This document shows positions 1 through 9,426 of a stretch of 64,000 nucleotides of DNA, one piece after another. The stretch lies in the NCBI RefSeq assembly GCF_002208095.1, contig NZ_CP017990.1, forward strand, positions 2,728,001 to 2,792,000, written 5' to 3'. This stretch comes from Enterobacter cloacae complex sp. ECNIH7 (lineage in GTDB: Bacteria > Pseudomonadota > Gammaproteobacteria > Enterobacterales > Enterobacteriaceae). The number at the start of each line of letters is the position of its first letter. The stretch's first letter is position 1. Below the pieces are notes generated by a model that ran no database searches, was not told where the DNA came from, and saw only the letters and a list, made by a program, of their open reading frames with translations. The position numbers and the translations under genes were made by a program.

Positions 1-64
1 ATGCTGGCTCATGGTGGCGATGTTTCCTATACCTTATCGACGCAAAACCACTCGATATTTAAGC

Positions 65-1006
65 TCACCTGGCCCGACTCGTGAGCTTCAGCGGCAGGTC
101 AAATCTGCCTGCCGGCGATAAATGCCATATTTTTCCTAACTTAGCATCCCATTCCTGCGGGGTAATCGTCAGTTTACCGCGTCTTGGGCTTAAGGTTATT
201 TCGCTGAAATAGATTTCATCTTTTTTTAGCATAAGGTCAACGCGGCAGTAGTCAATTCCATCCGCCAGCTCCTGGGAGGCCAACAGTGCCTGACGGAACA
301 AGAGCGGTTCGCCAGGCGTTGCTGAAGTATTCGGATATTCCATCCGGAAGGGTTGTAAGTTCCACTGCCTGTCATAAACGTTGATAAACCCTTTGCCGTT
401 ATCATCCGTAAAATCTGCTTCTACATAGTGGGCAACGCCATGAAAACAGTGGATCCTCAGCATTTCGGGCGTTGTGTTTCTGTCAGCATCGTCGAAGAGA
501 TCGACAAACGGCTCGCAAAGTATGCTCGGCGTAATGTTTTTGTACTGCCATTCGCGCGTGGTGTAGTAAAGATTTTTCTTTAACGCGAGGCTCAGCTTTT
601 TACACGCTTCTTTTTCATTAAATTGCGCTTTGTTTGTACATATTATTGTGCTGCCGCTGTCATGGTTGCACTTAAGGACGAATTTGTCAGGAAGAATTGA
701 AAAATCAATCTGCGACGGCCGGGTATAAACGCCAATTAATGGCACCGTTTTCACGCGCGTTGTTCTGGAGGAAACGTATGCCCGAACGGCGAGTTTATCC
801 GCAAGCATCGTGTAGAAGTTATTATGGTCATAGACCAGACGATGACATATTTTTTCACTCAACGTCGTGGGCGAGTTAATGTCAGGAGTTTCCCCGGTTG
901 ATTTTTTAAGCCTCACGGTATGAAAATGCAGGTCCGTCACTAAAAATGAGCGGCATTTTCTGATGAGATACTCTGTGTATTTTAAAACGTAAGTGGCGGT
1001 GTTCAT
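65..1006 (-). CDS. ATP-grasp fold protein, TupA-like family
   Basis: A 313-aa protein with the look of the TupA-like ATP-grasp family often annotated as polysaccharide or teichuronopeptide biosynthesis proteins. The central part has the family's typical FVLKCNHDSGS segment (about residues 107-117), and the C-terminal half has CRVDLML followed by FSEITLSPRRG, which fits metal/ATP binding by a grasp domain. No signal peptide or membrane segment is evident, so it should be cytosolic. Such enzymes are expected to ligate a carboxylate to an amine or modify a glycan, but the substrate cannot be read. It stands alone: no glycosyltransferase or capsule gene is adjacent, and the upstream sap operon is unrelated. 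In E. coli this position downstream of sapF holds different genes, so it is probably an acquired or lineage-specific gene. Family assignment is from recalled motifs. Confidence 0.65.
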   Translation of the reverse strand: MNTATYVLKYTEYLIRKCRSFLVTDLHFHTVRLKKSTGETPDINSPTTLSEKICHRLVYDHNNFYTMLADKLAVRAYVSSRTTRVKTVPLIGVYTRPSQIDFSILPDKFVLKCNHDSGSTIICTNKAQFNEKEACKKLSLALKKNLYYTTREWQYKNITPSILCEPFVDLFDDADRNTTPEMLRIHCFHGVAHYVEADFTDDNGKGFINVYDRQWNLQPFRMEYPNTSATPGEPLLFRQALLASQELADGIDYCRVDLMLKKDEIYFSEITLSPRRGKLTITPQEWDAKLGKIWHLSPAGRFDLPLKLTSRAR

Positions 1007-1090
1007 TTCTTCTCCTCCGTAATGTCCGGATATTCTGGAGAAGAACTGTTGATTGATATTGCTTAAAATATGGAGCAGGGATGGAGACGA

Positions 1091-1137
1091 AAATTAAAGG
1101 ATTAAATAGCGCACGCAGACTATTTAATCCTTAATTT
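1091..1137 (-). terminator. Long AT-rich hairpin downstream of sapF
   Basis: Two 18-bp arms (left AAATTAAAGGATTAAATAG with one bulged A, right its complement) enclose a 10-nt loop at 1110-1119. It sits between the sapF stop and the ATP-grasp gene, and a T-rich tract follows on the minus strand. It probably ends the sap transcript. Confidence 0.6.
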
Positions 1138-1166
1138 AATGGGGTAGTTTTTGTGAAGCGTCGCGC

Positions 1167-1973
1167 TTAGCGGTCCTTTCTCCACGCATCGGCGGTTAAT
1201 GCTTCACCGAAATGACCGGCAATCAGCCGTTTTGTCAGTTCATGAAGCGGAGAGGCCATCACATCCGCCGTGCTGCCGCGCTCTACCACTTCACCCTGGT
1301 GCATGACCATCACCTGATCGCTGATGTGCTTCATCATTCCCAGATGCTGGGTGACGTAGATATACGAGATCCCCTGTTTTTCCTGCAATTCCAGCATCAG
1401 GTTAATCAGCTGCGAGCGCATCGACATATCCAGCGAGGCAAGCGCTTCATCCGCAATGATCACTTTTGGCCGCAAAATCAACGCACGCGCCAGACCCAGA
1501 CGCTGTTTCTGGCCTGGTGCCAGCATATGCGGGTAGTAGCTTTCGTGATCCGGCAACAGCCCAACCATACGCAGGGTTTCAAATACGCGCTTACGGCGCG
1601 CCTCTGGCTCCAGGTCGGTGTTCAGACGCAGCGGAAAATCGAGGATCTGAGAAATGCGCTGGCGCGGGTTAAGCGAGGTAGACGGATCCTGGAAGATCAT
1701 GCGGATGCGCTGGCTGCGGAAAGAGTAGTCGCCGAACGTCAGAGGATGATCGTCAATCAGCACTTCGCCTGCAGTCGGTTCAACCATGCCAGCGAGCATT
1801 TTCGCCAGGGTGGATTTCCCGGAACCGTTCTCGCCGATGATCGCCAGGGTCTGTTTTTCACGCAGCGTAAAGCTCAGCGGCTTCACCGCGTCGACAGTTT
1901 GACGATGAAACAGCCCCGTGCGGTAGCGAAAGGTCTTACTCAGGTTGCGGACTTCCAGTAAGGTTTCGACCAT
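1167..1973 (-). CDS. sapF: Peptide ABC transporter ATP-binding protein SapF
   Basis: ATPase subunit of the Sap transporter (268 aa, the E. coli length), linked to antimicrobial-peptide resistance and potassium uptake. Walker A GENGSGKST lies at residues 47-55 and Walker B ends in DEALASLD. The ABC signature is unorthodox (LAPGQKQRL instead of LSGGQ), as I recall for E. coli SapF. It is the last gene of sapABCDF and follows sapD with one base between them, so translation is probably coupled. A cytoplasmic partner of SapD, it should energise the SapBC channel. Confidence 0.95.
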   Translation of the reverse strand: MVETLLEVRNLSKTFRYRTGLFHRQTVDAVKPLSFTLREKQTLAIIGENGSGKSTLAKMLAGMVEPTAGEVLIDDHPLTFGDYSFRSQRIRMIFQDPSTSLNPRQRISQILDFPLRLNTDLEPEARRKRVFETLRMVGLLPDHESYYPHMLAPGQKQRLGLARALILRPKVIIADEALASLDMSMRSQLINLMLELQEKQGISYIYVTQHLGMMKHISDQVMVMHQGEVVERGSTADVMASPLHELTKRLIAGHFGEALTADAWRKDR

Positions 1974-1974
1974 T

Positions 1975-2967
1975 TCACTCTCTCTCCATGTTCAGCGGGA
2001 AATGACAGGCGTATAAATGATTTTTGGCCCCGGTCAGGCGTGGTGTCTCGATACATTTACGCTGAGCATAGGGACACCGCGGCCCCAGACGACAGCCTAT
2101 CGGCAGGGATTCCAGCAGCGGAATCGCCCCCGGCAGGGTATTCAGGCGACTCTTATGCGGCATCGCGCTGCCAAAATCTGGAATGGCGCGAATAAGCGCC
2201 TGCGTATACGGGTGGTGCGGCGCGGTGATAAGATCTTCACTCGGCGCGGTTTCGACCGTTTGTCCGCAGTACATCACGTCAATTTTATCCGCCCATTTGC
2301 TGAGCATTTGCAGGTCATGGCTGATCAGCAAAATGGTGGTGTTGTTATTCTGGTTGAGACGCGACAGCAGCCGGAAAATTTGCGCCTGCGTGGTGGGTTC
2401 CATCGCGTTGGTGGGCTCATCCGCAATCAGCAAACGCGGCTGATTTGCCAGCGCGATGGCAATCATCACTTTCTGACATTCGCCGTCGGTCAGCTCATAA
2501 GGGAAGCTGCGCATCGCATCTTTGTGATCTTTGATCCCGACGCGGTGTAAAAGCTCGATGGCGCGGCGCTTGCGCCAGCCAACGCGTTGCCACCAGCGGC
2601 CTTTATAGGTCCAGCCGGGAATGTTCTGCATGAGCTGTTTACCCACGCGTTCGGACGGATCGAGACAGGACTGCGGCTCCTGGAAAATCATCGAGACGTT
2701 ATGCCCAACCAGCTTACGCCGCTCGCGGGGGGAGAGGCGCAGCAGATCGATATCGTCAAAACGCATACGGTCTGCCGTCACGCGCCAGTTGTCTTTCGCC
2801 ACGCCGCATATAGCTTTGGCAATCAGGCTTTTTCCCGAGCCGGATTCCCCCACCAGCCCGCGAATTTCACCCTCCGCGAGGGTGATACTGATGCGATCGA
2901 CGGCTTTAACCCAGCCTTCACCGGTTTTGAATTCGATGGTGAGGTTGCGAATATCAAGAAGCGGCAT
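1975..2967 (-). CDS. sapD: Peptide ABC transporter ATP-binding protein SapD
   Basis: 330-aa ATPase of the Sap system. Walker [10 protein letters not shown] is near residue 40, Walker B is [13 protein letters not shown], and the C-terminal oligopeptide-ABC extension carries the Cys-rich [14 protein letters not shown] patch. The signature segment LTDGECQKV departs from LSGGQ, as in the E. coli protein. SapD is also reported to be needed for Trk potassium transport in E. coli. Its start overlaps the sapC stop, in line with one operon. Confidence 0.95.
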   Translation of the reverse strand: MPLLDIRNLTIEFKTGEGWVKAVDRISITLAEGEIRGLVGESGSGKSLIAKAICGVAKDNWRVTADRMRFDDIDLLRLSPRERRKLVGHNVSMIFQEPQSCLDPSERVGKQLMQNIPGWTYKGRWWQRVGWRKRRAIELLHRVGIKDHKDAMRSFPYELTDGECQKVMIAIALANQPRLLIADEPTNAMEPTTQAQIFRLLSRLNQNNNTTILLISHDLQMLSKWADKIDVMYCGQTVETAPSEDLITAPHHPYTQALIRAIPDFGSAMPHKSRLNTLPGAIPLLESLPIGCRLGPRCPYAQRKCIETPRLTGAKNHLYACHFPLNMERE

Positions 2968-3857
2968 TATTGCACCCCCGCGTTAATTGCACGGCGAATA
3001 CCGTCGCCCAGCAGGTTGATAAGCAGCACGCTCACCATAATGGCCGCACCCGGCAGCATGACCGTCCACGGTGCCACGTAGATTAACTCCAGCGCGTCGC
3101 CGAGCATCGCACCCCATTCGGGCGACGGCAGCTGTGCACCGAGATCGAGGAAGCCGAGCGCCGCGATGTCCAGGATCGCCATTGACAGGGCGCGGGTGAT
3201 CTCTGTGACCAGCCCGGCGGCGATGTTGGGCAGTACGGCAAACCACAGAATGTTGAAGGTCGTCGCGCCGTCCAGACGCGCGGCAACGACGTACTCTTTT
3301 TCGAGTTCATCATGCACCATGCTGTAAACCGAGCGCACGATGCGGGGCAGGATAGCCAGCCAGACGGCGAACATGGCGTGCGACAGGTGCGGACCGGCAA
3401 AGGCAACAACGATGATCGCCAGCAGCAGGGACGGAATCGACAGCAGGGTATCCAGAATGTGGTTAAGCACCGCCGAACGCAGGCCATGGGTGGATCCCGC
3501 AAAAATACCGAGCGCCAGCCCGCAGATCGTAGCCGCGAGCGTCACCACAAATGCGCCGCCGACCGTCGGGGCTGCACCGCTCAGCAGGCGGCTCAACACG
3601 TCACGTCCGAGGTCGTCCGTTCCCAGGAAGAAAGAGACTTCACCGTAGCGCGACCAGGACGGTGGCAGCAGCTGATAGCCAAGGAACTGCTGGTCGATGC
3701 CGTACGGCGCAAACCACGAGCCAAAGACGCAAAGCAACACCAGGCCGGCGCAGCCGTAAAGGCCGATCATAGCCGTGGTGTCACCGTAGAACTTACGCCA
3801 CACGGTACGCAGCACGCCGGGCGTGCGCTTTTCACTGTATACGCTATCGTAAGGCAT
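2967..3857 (-). CDS. sapC: Peptide ABC transporter permease SapC
   Basis: 296-aa inner-membrane permease of the DppC/OppC type. It has an N-terminal transmembrane segment, then a core of about five helices with the EAA-like loop near [24 protein letters not shown] that docks on SapD/SapF. Its start lies inside the end of sapB (14-bp overlap) and its stop overlaps sapD, so the operon is tightly coupled. Length and sequence match enterobacterial SapC. Confidence 0.95.
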   Translation of the reverse strand: MPYDSVYSEKRTPGVLRTVWRKFYGDTTAMIGLYGCAGLVLLCVFGSWFAPYGIDQQFLGYQLLPPSWSRYGEVSFFLGTDDLGRDVLSRLLSGAAPTVGGAFVVTLAATICGLALGIFAGSTHGLRSAVLNHILDTLLSIPSLLLAIIVVAFAGPHLSHAMFAVWLAILPRIVRSVYSMVHDELEKEYVVAARLDGATTFNILWFAVLPNIAAGLVTEITRALSMAILDIAALGFLDLGAQLPSPEWGAMLGDALELIYVAPWTVMLPGAAIMVSVLLINLLGDGIRRAINAGVQ

Positions 3858-4809
3858 ACCATTCCTTATGCTTCAATGGGTTAGCCATGGCACCCAGAAT
3901 ATCGGACAACACGTTAACAATAATCACCAGCGAACCAATCACCATCACGCCGGCAGAAATAGCGGCGTAGTCCTGCTGGCGGATGGCGTTAATCAGCCAT
4001 CGCCCCAGGCCCGGCCAGCTAAAGACCATCTCGGTGATCATGGCCAGCGTCAGCATGGTGGAAAACTGTAATCCCAGACGCGGAATTACCGGCGGCAGCG
4101 CGTTGTGCAGGACGTTGCGGCGCAGGATGGTCAGGCGCGACAGCCCGCGCGTGGCGGCGGCTTTGACGTAGTTCTGGTCAAATACCTCAATGGTGCTCAG
4201 GCGCATCAGGCGGATCACTTCGGTTGTTGGCGCAACCGCCAGCGTCAGTACCGGCAATACCATATGGCGCAGGGCGCTGACGATCATCTCATGGCGCCAC
4301 ACCGAATCGGACAGCCACGCGTCAATGATGGCAAAACCCGTCACCGTTTTAACCGTATAGAGCAGGTCAAAGCGACCCGAAACCGGCAGCCAGCCCATCG
4401 TCAGCGAGAAGAACAGCGTTAGCAGCAGCGCCAGCCAGAAAACCGGGATGGAGAAGCCGAACAGGGCGAGGGCGCTGATAAACTTATCCTGCCATTTATT
4501 GCGATAGATCCCGGCCAGCATGCCCACGGGGATTCCGACCATCAGAGCAAAGCCGAAGGCCAGAATGCACAGCTCCATCGTGGCCGGGAACACCTCTTTC
4601 AGCTGCTGGGAAATCAGCTGCCCGTTAATGCTGGACACGCCGAAATCCCAGTGCAGCAGCCCGTTAAACCAGAACAGCCAGGCATCCCACAGCGACGACC
4701 CCTGGAGCGGGGCGTGGGGCGTGAAATAGCTCAGGCTGAAGCCGACAAAGTTCAGGAAAAAGAGCGTCACCAGCAGCAAAAGGAGCCGACGTAAGGTAAA
4801 AATAATCAT
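3844..4809 (-). CDS. sapB: Peptide ABC transporter permease SapB
   Basis: 321-aa permease of the DppB/OppB type that pairs with SapC. A first membrane helix at residues 5-28 ([19 protein letters not shown]) is followed by five more; the EAA-like loop reads [27 protein letters not shown]. The start overlaps the sapA stop by four bases (ATGA-type junction). Length fits the family. Confidence 0.95.
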   Translation of the reverse strand: MIIFTLRRLLLLLVTLFFLNFVGFSLSYFTPHAPLQGSSLWDAWLFWFNGLLHWDFGVSSINGQLISQQLKEVFPATMELCILAFGFALMVGIPVGMLAGIYRNKWQDKFISALALFGFSIPVFWLALLLTLFFSLTMGWLPVSGRFDLLYTVKTVTGFAIIDAWLSDSVWRHEMIVSALRHMVLPVLTLAVAPTTEVIRLMRLSTIEVFDQNYVKAAATRGLSRLTILRRNVLHNALPPVIPRLGLQFSTMLTLAMITEMVFSWPGLGRWLINAIRQQDYAAISAGVMVIGSLVIIVNVLSDILGAMANPLKHKEWYALR

Positions 4810-6446
4810 GGCTTTTTCACCTCTTGTTCTTTTTCACGCGACACGCCGGCGAACGAGGCGTTGCCGAACGGGCTCAGCACCAGGCCTTTAATATCATAAC
4901 GATAGGCCTGAAGGCGCAGGGAAGAGGCCAGCGGCAGCACCGGGAGTTCCTGGGCAAGGATCTTCTGCGCTTCATCATAGGCGTCGATGCGTGAGGCCAG
5001 CTGCTGGGAAGCCAGCGCTTTTTGCAGCACGGCGTCAAACTCCCGGTTACACCAGTGGGCGTAGTTGGTCTGCGAATTTATCGCCGCACAGCTTAACAGC
5101 GGCCGGAAGAAGCTGTCCGGATCGTTACTGTCGGTCGCCCAGCCGGTCAGGGTTAAATCATGATTCATGTCCATCAGGCGCGCCTCCTGGAAACGGCCCT
5201 CAACCGGTACGATGATCACTTTGACGCCCACCTGCGCCATATCTGCCTGCAGCAGTTCGGCGGTCTTGAGCGGGCTCGGGTTCCACGCCTGGGAGCTGGT
5301 TGGCACCCAAAGCTGCAACGTGAGGTTTTCCGCCCCCAGCGCCTTCAGCTGTTCACGCGCTTTTGCCGGATTGTATTCCGTAATTTTAGCTTCACCGTCA
5401 TAGGCCCACGAGGCGCGCGGTAAAATTGAGGCGGCGGTTTCCGCCGTGCCGTAGTAGATCGACTGCATTAAACGCTGGTTGTTAATCGCCAGCGCCAGAG
5501 CGTGACGTACGGCAGGGTTATTCAACGGCGGCTTATCCGTGTTAAAGGCCAGATAGGCGATATTCATGCCCGGGCGTAACGTCAGGCGCAGGCGCGGATC
5601 GTCGCGCAAAATGGTGAGCTGGCTGGCCGCGGGCCAGGCGAGTACGTCGCACTCCCCGGTGAGCAGTTTTGACAGACGTCCTGTCCCACCTGAACCGAGA
5701 TCGACCACCACCTGCGGCATCAGCGGAGTGCCGCGCCAGAAATGCTCATGACGCTGCAGACGAATATATTGCCCGGCGCGGTATTCGGCGAGCTGGAACG
5801 GACCGGTGCCAACCGGCTGACGATCGAGCAACTCCTGACGATCTTTTTTTGTCAGGTTCGCCGCGTATTCAGCGGACATGACTGACGCATAGTGGGTCGC
5901 CAGGTGCCAGAGGAAGGAGGCATCCGGGCGCGTCAGCGTAAATTCAACCGTGCGGTTGTCCAGCTTGCGCACGCTCTTGACGGTGTCGGCAAACTGCAGG
6001 CTGTCGAAATAGGGGAAGTTGCTGCCGTTAACGTTATGCCACGGGTGGTTGCGGTTAAAGATGCGCTGGAAGGTAAAGACCACGTCATCTGCGTTCAGCT
6101 TGCGCGTGGGGGTAAACCACGGCGTGCGCTGAAATGCGACGTCATCGCGCAGATGAAAACGGTAGGTTGCGCCGTTATCCAGCACTTCCCAGCTTTCCGC
6201 AAGCTCAGGCACAAGACGGTAGGTGTACGGATCAACATCAAGCAGACGGTCGTAAAGCTGCGCGGCCAGGGTATCCACGATCAGGCCGCTGCCCGCTTTT
6301 TGCGGGTTGAAGGTGTCCACCTGGCCGCTTACGCAATAGACGAAGCCGCTGTCACGAATGTCAGGCTGCGGAGTTAGCCCGGGCGCGGCAAAGGCCAGGC
6401 TGCTAAACAGACCGAGAGCAAAAAAGGACGATAAAACCAGACGCAT
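4806..6446 (-). CDS. sapA: Peptide ABC transporter periplasmic-binding protein SapA
   Basis: Periplasmic solute-binding protein (SBP family 5) that captures peptides, including host antimicrobial peptides in pathogens, and delivers them to SapBC. The reading frame is open further upstream, but the start was placed at 6446 because the protein then begins [14 protein letters not shown] with a signal peptide ending near AFA. This gives 546 aa, matching E. coli SapA. The mature part contains the family's GTGPFQL and YLAFNT segments. It is the first gene of sapABCDF; the promoter should lie between 6447 and the pspF stop. Confidence 0.95.
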   Translation of the reverse strand: MRLVLSSFFALGLFSSLAFAAPGLTPQPDIRDSGFVYCVSGQVDTFNPQKAGSGLIVDTLAAQLYDRLLDVDPYTYRLVPELAESWEVLDNGATYRFHLRDDVAFQRTPWFTPTRKLNADDVVFTFQRIFNRNHPWHNVNGSNFPYFDSLQFADTVKSVRKLDNRTVEFTLTRPDASFLWHLATHYASVMSAEYAANLTKKDRQELLDRQPVGTGPFQLAEYRAGQYIRLQRHEHFWRGTPLMPQVVVDLGSGGTGRLSKLLTGECDVLAWPAASQLTILRDDPRLRLTLRPGMNIAYLAFNTDKPPLNNPAVRHALALAINNQRLMQSIYYGTAETAASILPRASWAYDGEAKITEYNPAKAREQLKALGAENLTLQLWVPTSSQAWNPSPLKTAELLQADMAQVGVKVIIVPVEGRFQEARLMDMNHDLTLTGWATDSNDPDSFFRPLLSCAAINSQTNYAHWCNREFDAVLQKALASQQLASRIDAYDEAQKILAQELPVLPLASSLRLQAYRYDIKGLVLSPFGNASFAGVSREKEQEVKKP

Positions 6447-6534
6447 AATTTTTAAGGTTTTTAGGTTTGATCTGCAAAGTGTATCGCACTTACGCATGCT
6501 TCGTAAAAATGTCTGCGGGTAAGTGCTGATATTG

Positions 6535-7512
6535 TCAGCGCATTTGATGCTTTTTGAGCAATGCCCTTAACTGATGGTAGGTCAGACCCAGCAGTTCAGC
6601 CGCCCGTTTCTGGTTATATTTCGCCGTCTTCAGGCTTTGATCCAGCAGCTGTTTCTCCTGGTCGTTCTGGAACTGGCGTAAATCAAGGGGAAGAGTAGGG
6701 GCATCGCCTGAAGACGTTGGTGTGGGTAGCGACGGCGCGCTGCGCTGAAAAGGATCGATAATGATGTTGTCCAGTTCGGTCTCGCTGCTGCCGTGGCGAT
6801 AGACGGAACGCTCCACGACGTTTTTCAGTTCGCGGATATTTCCCGGCCAGTGGTAAGCGAGCAGCGTCTCCTTTGCATAATCGCTGAAGCCGGGGAACAG
6901 CGGCAGTCCGAGCTCGCGGCACATCTGAATCGCAAACTGGTCTGCCAGCAGCATGATGTCGCTTTTGCGCTCGCGCAGCGGAGGAAGTTGAACGACGTCA
7001 AAGGCCAGGCGGTCAAGGAGGTCGGCACGGAATTTCTCCTCAGTCACCATCTCCGGCAGGTTGGCGTTAGTGGCGCACACCAGGCGCACGTTAACCTGCA
7101 GCGGCTGGCTACCGCCGACGCGCTCCAGTTCGCCGTACTCAATCACGCGCAGCAGTTTTTCCTGCACCAGCATGGGGGCGGTGGCCAGCTCATCCAGAAA
7201 AAGCGTACCGCCGTCGGCGCGCTCAAAGCGTCCGGGATGGCGTTTCTGGGCACCGGTAAACGCGCCCGCTTCATGGCCGAAGAGCTCGGTGTCGAGCAGG
7301 TTTTCATTCAGCGCCGCGCAGTTAAGGGAAATAAATGGGCCATCCCAGCGCCCGGACAGGTAATGCAGACGGTTGGCTATCAGCTCTTTCCCCGTTCCAC
7401 GTTCACCGATGATCAGCACCGGTTTATTGAGCGGCGCCAGGCGAGAGACCTGTTCCAGCACTTCGAGAAAGCTGTTTGCTTCGCCGAGTAAATTGTCTTT
7501 GTATCCGGGCAT
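6535..7512 (-). CDS. pspF: Phage shock operon sigma-54 activator PspF
   Basis: Bacterial enhancer-binding protein that drives the sigma-54 promoters of pspA and pspG and is held inactive by PspA. It is a bare AAA+ activator with no N-terminal sensor domain. Walker A is GERGTGKE, the sigma-54 contact loop GAFTGA is intact within GHEAGAFTGAQ, Walker B is GGTLFLDE, and the C-terminal HTH reads NQKRAAELLGLTYHQLRALL. The ATG at 7512 gives the E. coli-like N-terminus (MPGYKDNLLGEANSF); an in-frame GTG 15 bases upstream is too close to the AAGGAG sequence. It is divergent from pspABCD. Confidence 0.95.
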   Translation of the reverse strand: MPGYKDNLLGEANSFLEVLEQVSRLAPLNKPVLIIGERGTGKELIANRLHYLSGRWDGPFISLNCAALNENLLDTELFGHEAGAFTGAQKRHPGRFERADGGTLFLDELATAPMLVQEKLLRVIEYGELERVGGSQPLQVNVRLVCATNANLPEMVTEEKFRADLLDRLAFDVVQLPPLRERKSDIMLLADQFAIQMCRELGLPLFPGFSDYAKETLLAYHWPGNIRELKNVVERSVYRHGSSETELDNIIIDPFQRSAPSLPTPTSSGDAPTLPLDLRQFQNDQEKQLLDQSLKTAKYNQKRAAELLGLTYHQLRALLKKHQMR

Positions 7513-7611
7513 GATGAAATTAACCACTCCTTAGCGATATTCACCAGGGAAGAATAGTTCTTCACTGCGCAAAAAGCAATCATGCTTAGTAAAATCAATA
7601 AGATAAAAACC

Positions 7612-7627
7612 TGGCATGATGTTTGTA
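7612..7627 (+). promoter_or_regulatory. Sigma-54 promoter of pspABCD
   Basis: TGGCAT-N5-TTGTA matches the -24/-12 consensus TGGCAC-N5-TTGCW, with GG at 7613-7614 and the -12 element at 7623-7627. It lies 51 bases upstream of pspA. The AATCAA-containing AT-rich stretch upstream (about 7592-7607) could be the IHF site, with PspF sites further back toward pspF. Confidence 0.85.
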
Positions 7628-7678
7628 TTATCAGTACAGCAGGGCATCGCCCGATAACAGAACTATGAGGATTAGATT

Positions 7679-8347
7679 ATGGGTATTTTTTCTCGTTTTG
7701 CCGACATCGTGAACGCCAACATCAACTCACTGCTTGAGAAAGCGGAAGATCCGCAGAAGCTGGTACGTCTGATGATTCAGGAGATGGAAGACACGCTGGT
7801 TGAAGTGCGTTCAACCTCCGCCCGCGCGCTGGCGGAGAAAAAACAGCTTACGCGTCGCATTGAACAAGCTACCGCTCAGCTGAACGAATGGCAGGAAAAA
7901 GCGGAACTTGCGCTGCGCAAAGATAAAGAAGATCTGGCCCGTGCGGCGCTGATCGAAAAACAGAAGCTGGCCGATATGGTCGCGACGCTCGAGCATGAAG
8001 TGACGCTGGTGGACGACACGCTCACCCGTATGAAGAAAGAGATTGGTGAGCTTGAAAACAAACTGAGCGAAACCCGCGCGCGTCAGCAGGCGCTGACCCT
8101 GCGTCACCAGGCGGCAAGCTCCTCCCGCGACGTGCGTCGTCAGCTGGACAGCGGTAAGCTCGATGAAGCGATGGCGCGTTTTGAATCGTTTGAACGTCGT
8201 ATCGACCACATGGAAGCGGAAGCCGAAAGCCACGGCATCGGCAAGCAGAAGTCGCTGGATCAACAGTTCGCCGATCTGAAGGCTGATGATGAAATCAGCG
8301 AGCAGCTGGCGGCACTGAAAGCCAAAATGAAGCAAGACAACCAATAA
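7679..8347 (+). CDS. pspA: Phage shock protein A
   Basis: 222-aa ESCRT-III-like membrane-stress effector. It binds and inhibits PspF in unstressed cells and moves to the inner membrane upon loss of membrane integrity. The protein is almost wholly alpha-helical coiled coil (long heptad stretches from about residue 25 to 185) and begins with the amphipathic helix [19 protein letters not shown]. It is the first gene of pspABCD, transcribed from the sigma-54 promoter just upstream; a GAGG sequence precedes the ATG. Confidence 0.97.
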   Translation: MGIFSRFADIVNANINSLLEKAEDPQKLVRLMIQEMEDTLVEVRSTSARALAEKKQLTRRIEQATAQLNEWQEKAELALRKDKEDLARAALIEKQKLADMVATLEHEVTLVDDTLTRMKKEIGELENKLSETRARQQALTLRHQAASSSRDVRRQLDSGKLDEAMARFESFERRIDHMEAEAESHGIGKQKSLDQQFADLKADDEISEQLAALKAKMKQDNQ

Positions 8348-8355
8348 TAATTCCT

Positions 8356-8375
8356 GCGGCACCTGAGCGTGCCGC
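8356..8375 (+). terminator. Intercistronic hairpin between pspA and pspB
   Basis: GCGGCAC/GTGCCGC, a perfect 7-bp stem with a 6-nt loop, starts nine bases after the pspA stop. No T-run follows. It is better seen as an mRNA-stabilising or partial attenuating hairpin, which would help give PspA in excess over PspBCD. Confidence 0.6.
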
Positions 8376-8396
8376 ATCATAAGACAAGGAGTACAC

Positions 8397-8621
8397 ATGA
8401 GCGCGCTTTTTCTGGCCATTCCCCTGACAATTTTCGTGCTGTTCGTTTTGCCGATTTGGCTATGGCTGCACTACAGCAACCGTTCTTCTCGGGGCGAACT
8501 CTCCCAGAGTGAACAACAGCGTCTGGTACAGCTTTCCGACGAGGCGAACAAAATGCGCGAACGCATTCAGGCGCTGGAAGCCATCCTGGATGCTGAGCAC
8601 CCAAACTGGAGGGACCGTTAA
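8397..8621 (+). CDS. pspB: Phage shock protein B
   Basis: 74-aa inner-membrane protein that works with PspC to sense envelope stress and recruit PspA away from PspF. One N-terminal transmembrane helix (residues 4-24, LFLAIPLTIFVLFVLPIWLWL) is followed by a cytoplasmic coiled coil rich in E/Q/R. An AAGGAG sequence precedes the start. The stop overlaps the pspC start (TAATG), implying coupled translation. Confidence 0.96.
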   Translation: MSALFLAIPLTIFVLFVLPIWLWLHYSNRSSRGELSQSEQQRLVQLSDEANKMRERIQALEAILDAEHPNWRDR

Positions 8622-8980
8622 TGTCTGGACTGAATCTGAACAAAAAGCTGTGGCGAATTCCACAGCAGGGCATGGTGCGCGGCGTTTGCGCCGGGCTGGC
8701 TCACTATCTTGATGTCCCGGTTAAACTTGTCCGCGTGGTCGCGGTGCTATCGATCTTCTTCGGCCTGGCGTTTATTACCCTGGTGGCATACATCGTCCTG
8801 TCGTTTGTTCTTGACCCGATGCCGGAAGGAGAACTGGCTGCGGAGGGAGCCCCGACCAGCAGCGATCTTCTCAATGCCGTTGATGAGCAACTCGCCGCCG
8901 GTGAGAAGCGGCTACGGGAAATGGAACGCTATGTCACGTCGGATACCTTTACGCTGAGAAGTCGCTTTCGTCAGCTTTAA
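8621..8980 (+). CDS. pspC: Phage shock protein C
   Basis: 119-aa PspC-domain membrane protein. The cytoplasmic N-terminus has the family hallmark RGVCAGLAHYLDVPVKLVRV, then one strong transmembrane helix (about 44-66, VVAVLSIFFGLAFITLVAYIVLSFVL), and a C-terminal region with predicted coiled coil (DEQLAAGEKRLREMERYV). It transmits membrane stress together with PspB. Length equals that of E. coli PspC. Confidence 0.96.
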   Translation: MSGLNLNKKLWRIPQQGMVRGVCAGLAHYLDVPVKLVRVVAVLSIFFGLAFITLVAYIVLSFVLDPMPEGELAAEGAPTSSDLLNAVDEQLAAGEKRLREMERYVTSDTFTLRSRFRQL

Positions 8981-8992
8981 GAGAGAGATGAG

Positions 8993-9217
8993 ATGAAACA
9001 ACACTGGCAACAGGCCGGTCAGAAGGTAAAACCCGGCCTGAAAATCGCAGGTAAACTGGTCCTGCTGACCGCGTTACGGTTCGGCCCGGCAGGTGTGGCA
9101 GGTTGGGCAATTAAATCCGTTGCCCGCAAGCCGGTCAGAATGGTGCTGGCCGTGGCGCTCGAACCGCTGTTGCAAAAGGTGGCAAAACGGCTTTCTCGCC
9201 GCTACTTATCCCAATAA
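8993..9217 (+). CDS. pspD: Phage shock protein D
   Basis: 74-aa peripheral inner-membrane protein of the psp operon, 12 bases after pspC. It is basic (many K/R) with a moderately hydrophobic central stretch ([19 protein letters not shown]). Its exact role is not known. It is the last psp gene here; the rhodanese gene pspE that follows it in E. coli is not present. Confidence 0.93.
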   Translation: MKQHWQQAGQKVKPGLKIAGKLVLLTALRFGPAGVAGWAIKSVARKPVRMVLAVALEPLLQKVAKRLSRRYLSQ

Positions 9218-9304
9218 TTCCCGTTGGCGTTAGCCCTTTCCCTGACGGGGGAGGGACTGGCGACGGTTAACCGCATTTCCTCTTTTCCCCGTTCTTTCTT
9301 TGCG

Positions 9305-9331
9305 GCAGCTCACAATATTGCGCTGAGCTGC
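9305..9331 (+). terminator. Inverted repeat between pspD and ycjM
   Basis: GCAGCTCA/TGAGCTGC, perfect 8-bp arms around an 11-nt loop containing the palindrome CAATATTG. A pyrimidine-rich stretch with six T's follows about 13 bases later. It may end the psp transcript; it is not a textbook terminator. Confidence 0.4.
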
Positions 9332-9363
9332 TTTGCAATCACCTTTTTCTCCTTTCTGGTCCG

Positions 9364-9392
9364 TTGACAGATATTTTTCATGGGAGTAGATT
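9364..9392 (+). promoter_or_regulatory. Predicted sigma-70 promoter of the ycjM operon
   Basis: Perfect -35 TTGACA (9364-9369), 17-bp spacer and -10 TAGATT (9387-9392, 4/6). Transcription would start near 9399, next to the operator-like site at 9402-9415. Confidence 0.75.
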
Positions 9393-9401
9393 GCCACTTC
9401 G

Positions 9402-9415
9402 TGGGACCGCTACCA
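9402..9415 (+). promoter_or_regulatory. LacI-family operator, probably for YcjW
   Basis: TGGGACCGCTACCA is a 14-bp imperfect palindrome with the central CG typical of LacI/GalR operators (10 of 14 positions symmetrical). It covers the predicted transcript start of ycjM. The identical 14-mer recurs at 19346-19359. The link to YcjW, the only LacI-type regulator nearby, is inferred. Confidence 0.65.
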
Positions 9416-9426
9416 TGGAAAATGAA

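Noticed and set aside
1212..1961. 249-codon plus-strand frame inside sapF
   Set aside because: Antisense shadow of a strongly conserved ATPase gene; product shows no domain.
9364..9426. N-terminal extension of YcjM from a TTG at 9364
   Set aside because: The TTG is part of the -35 hexamer and the extension covers the promoter and operator.
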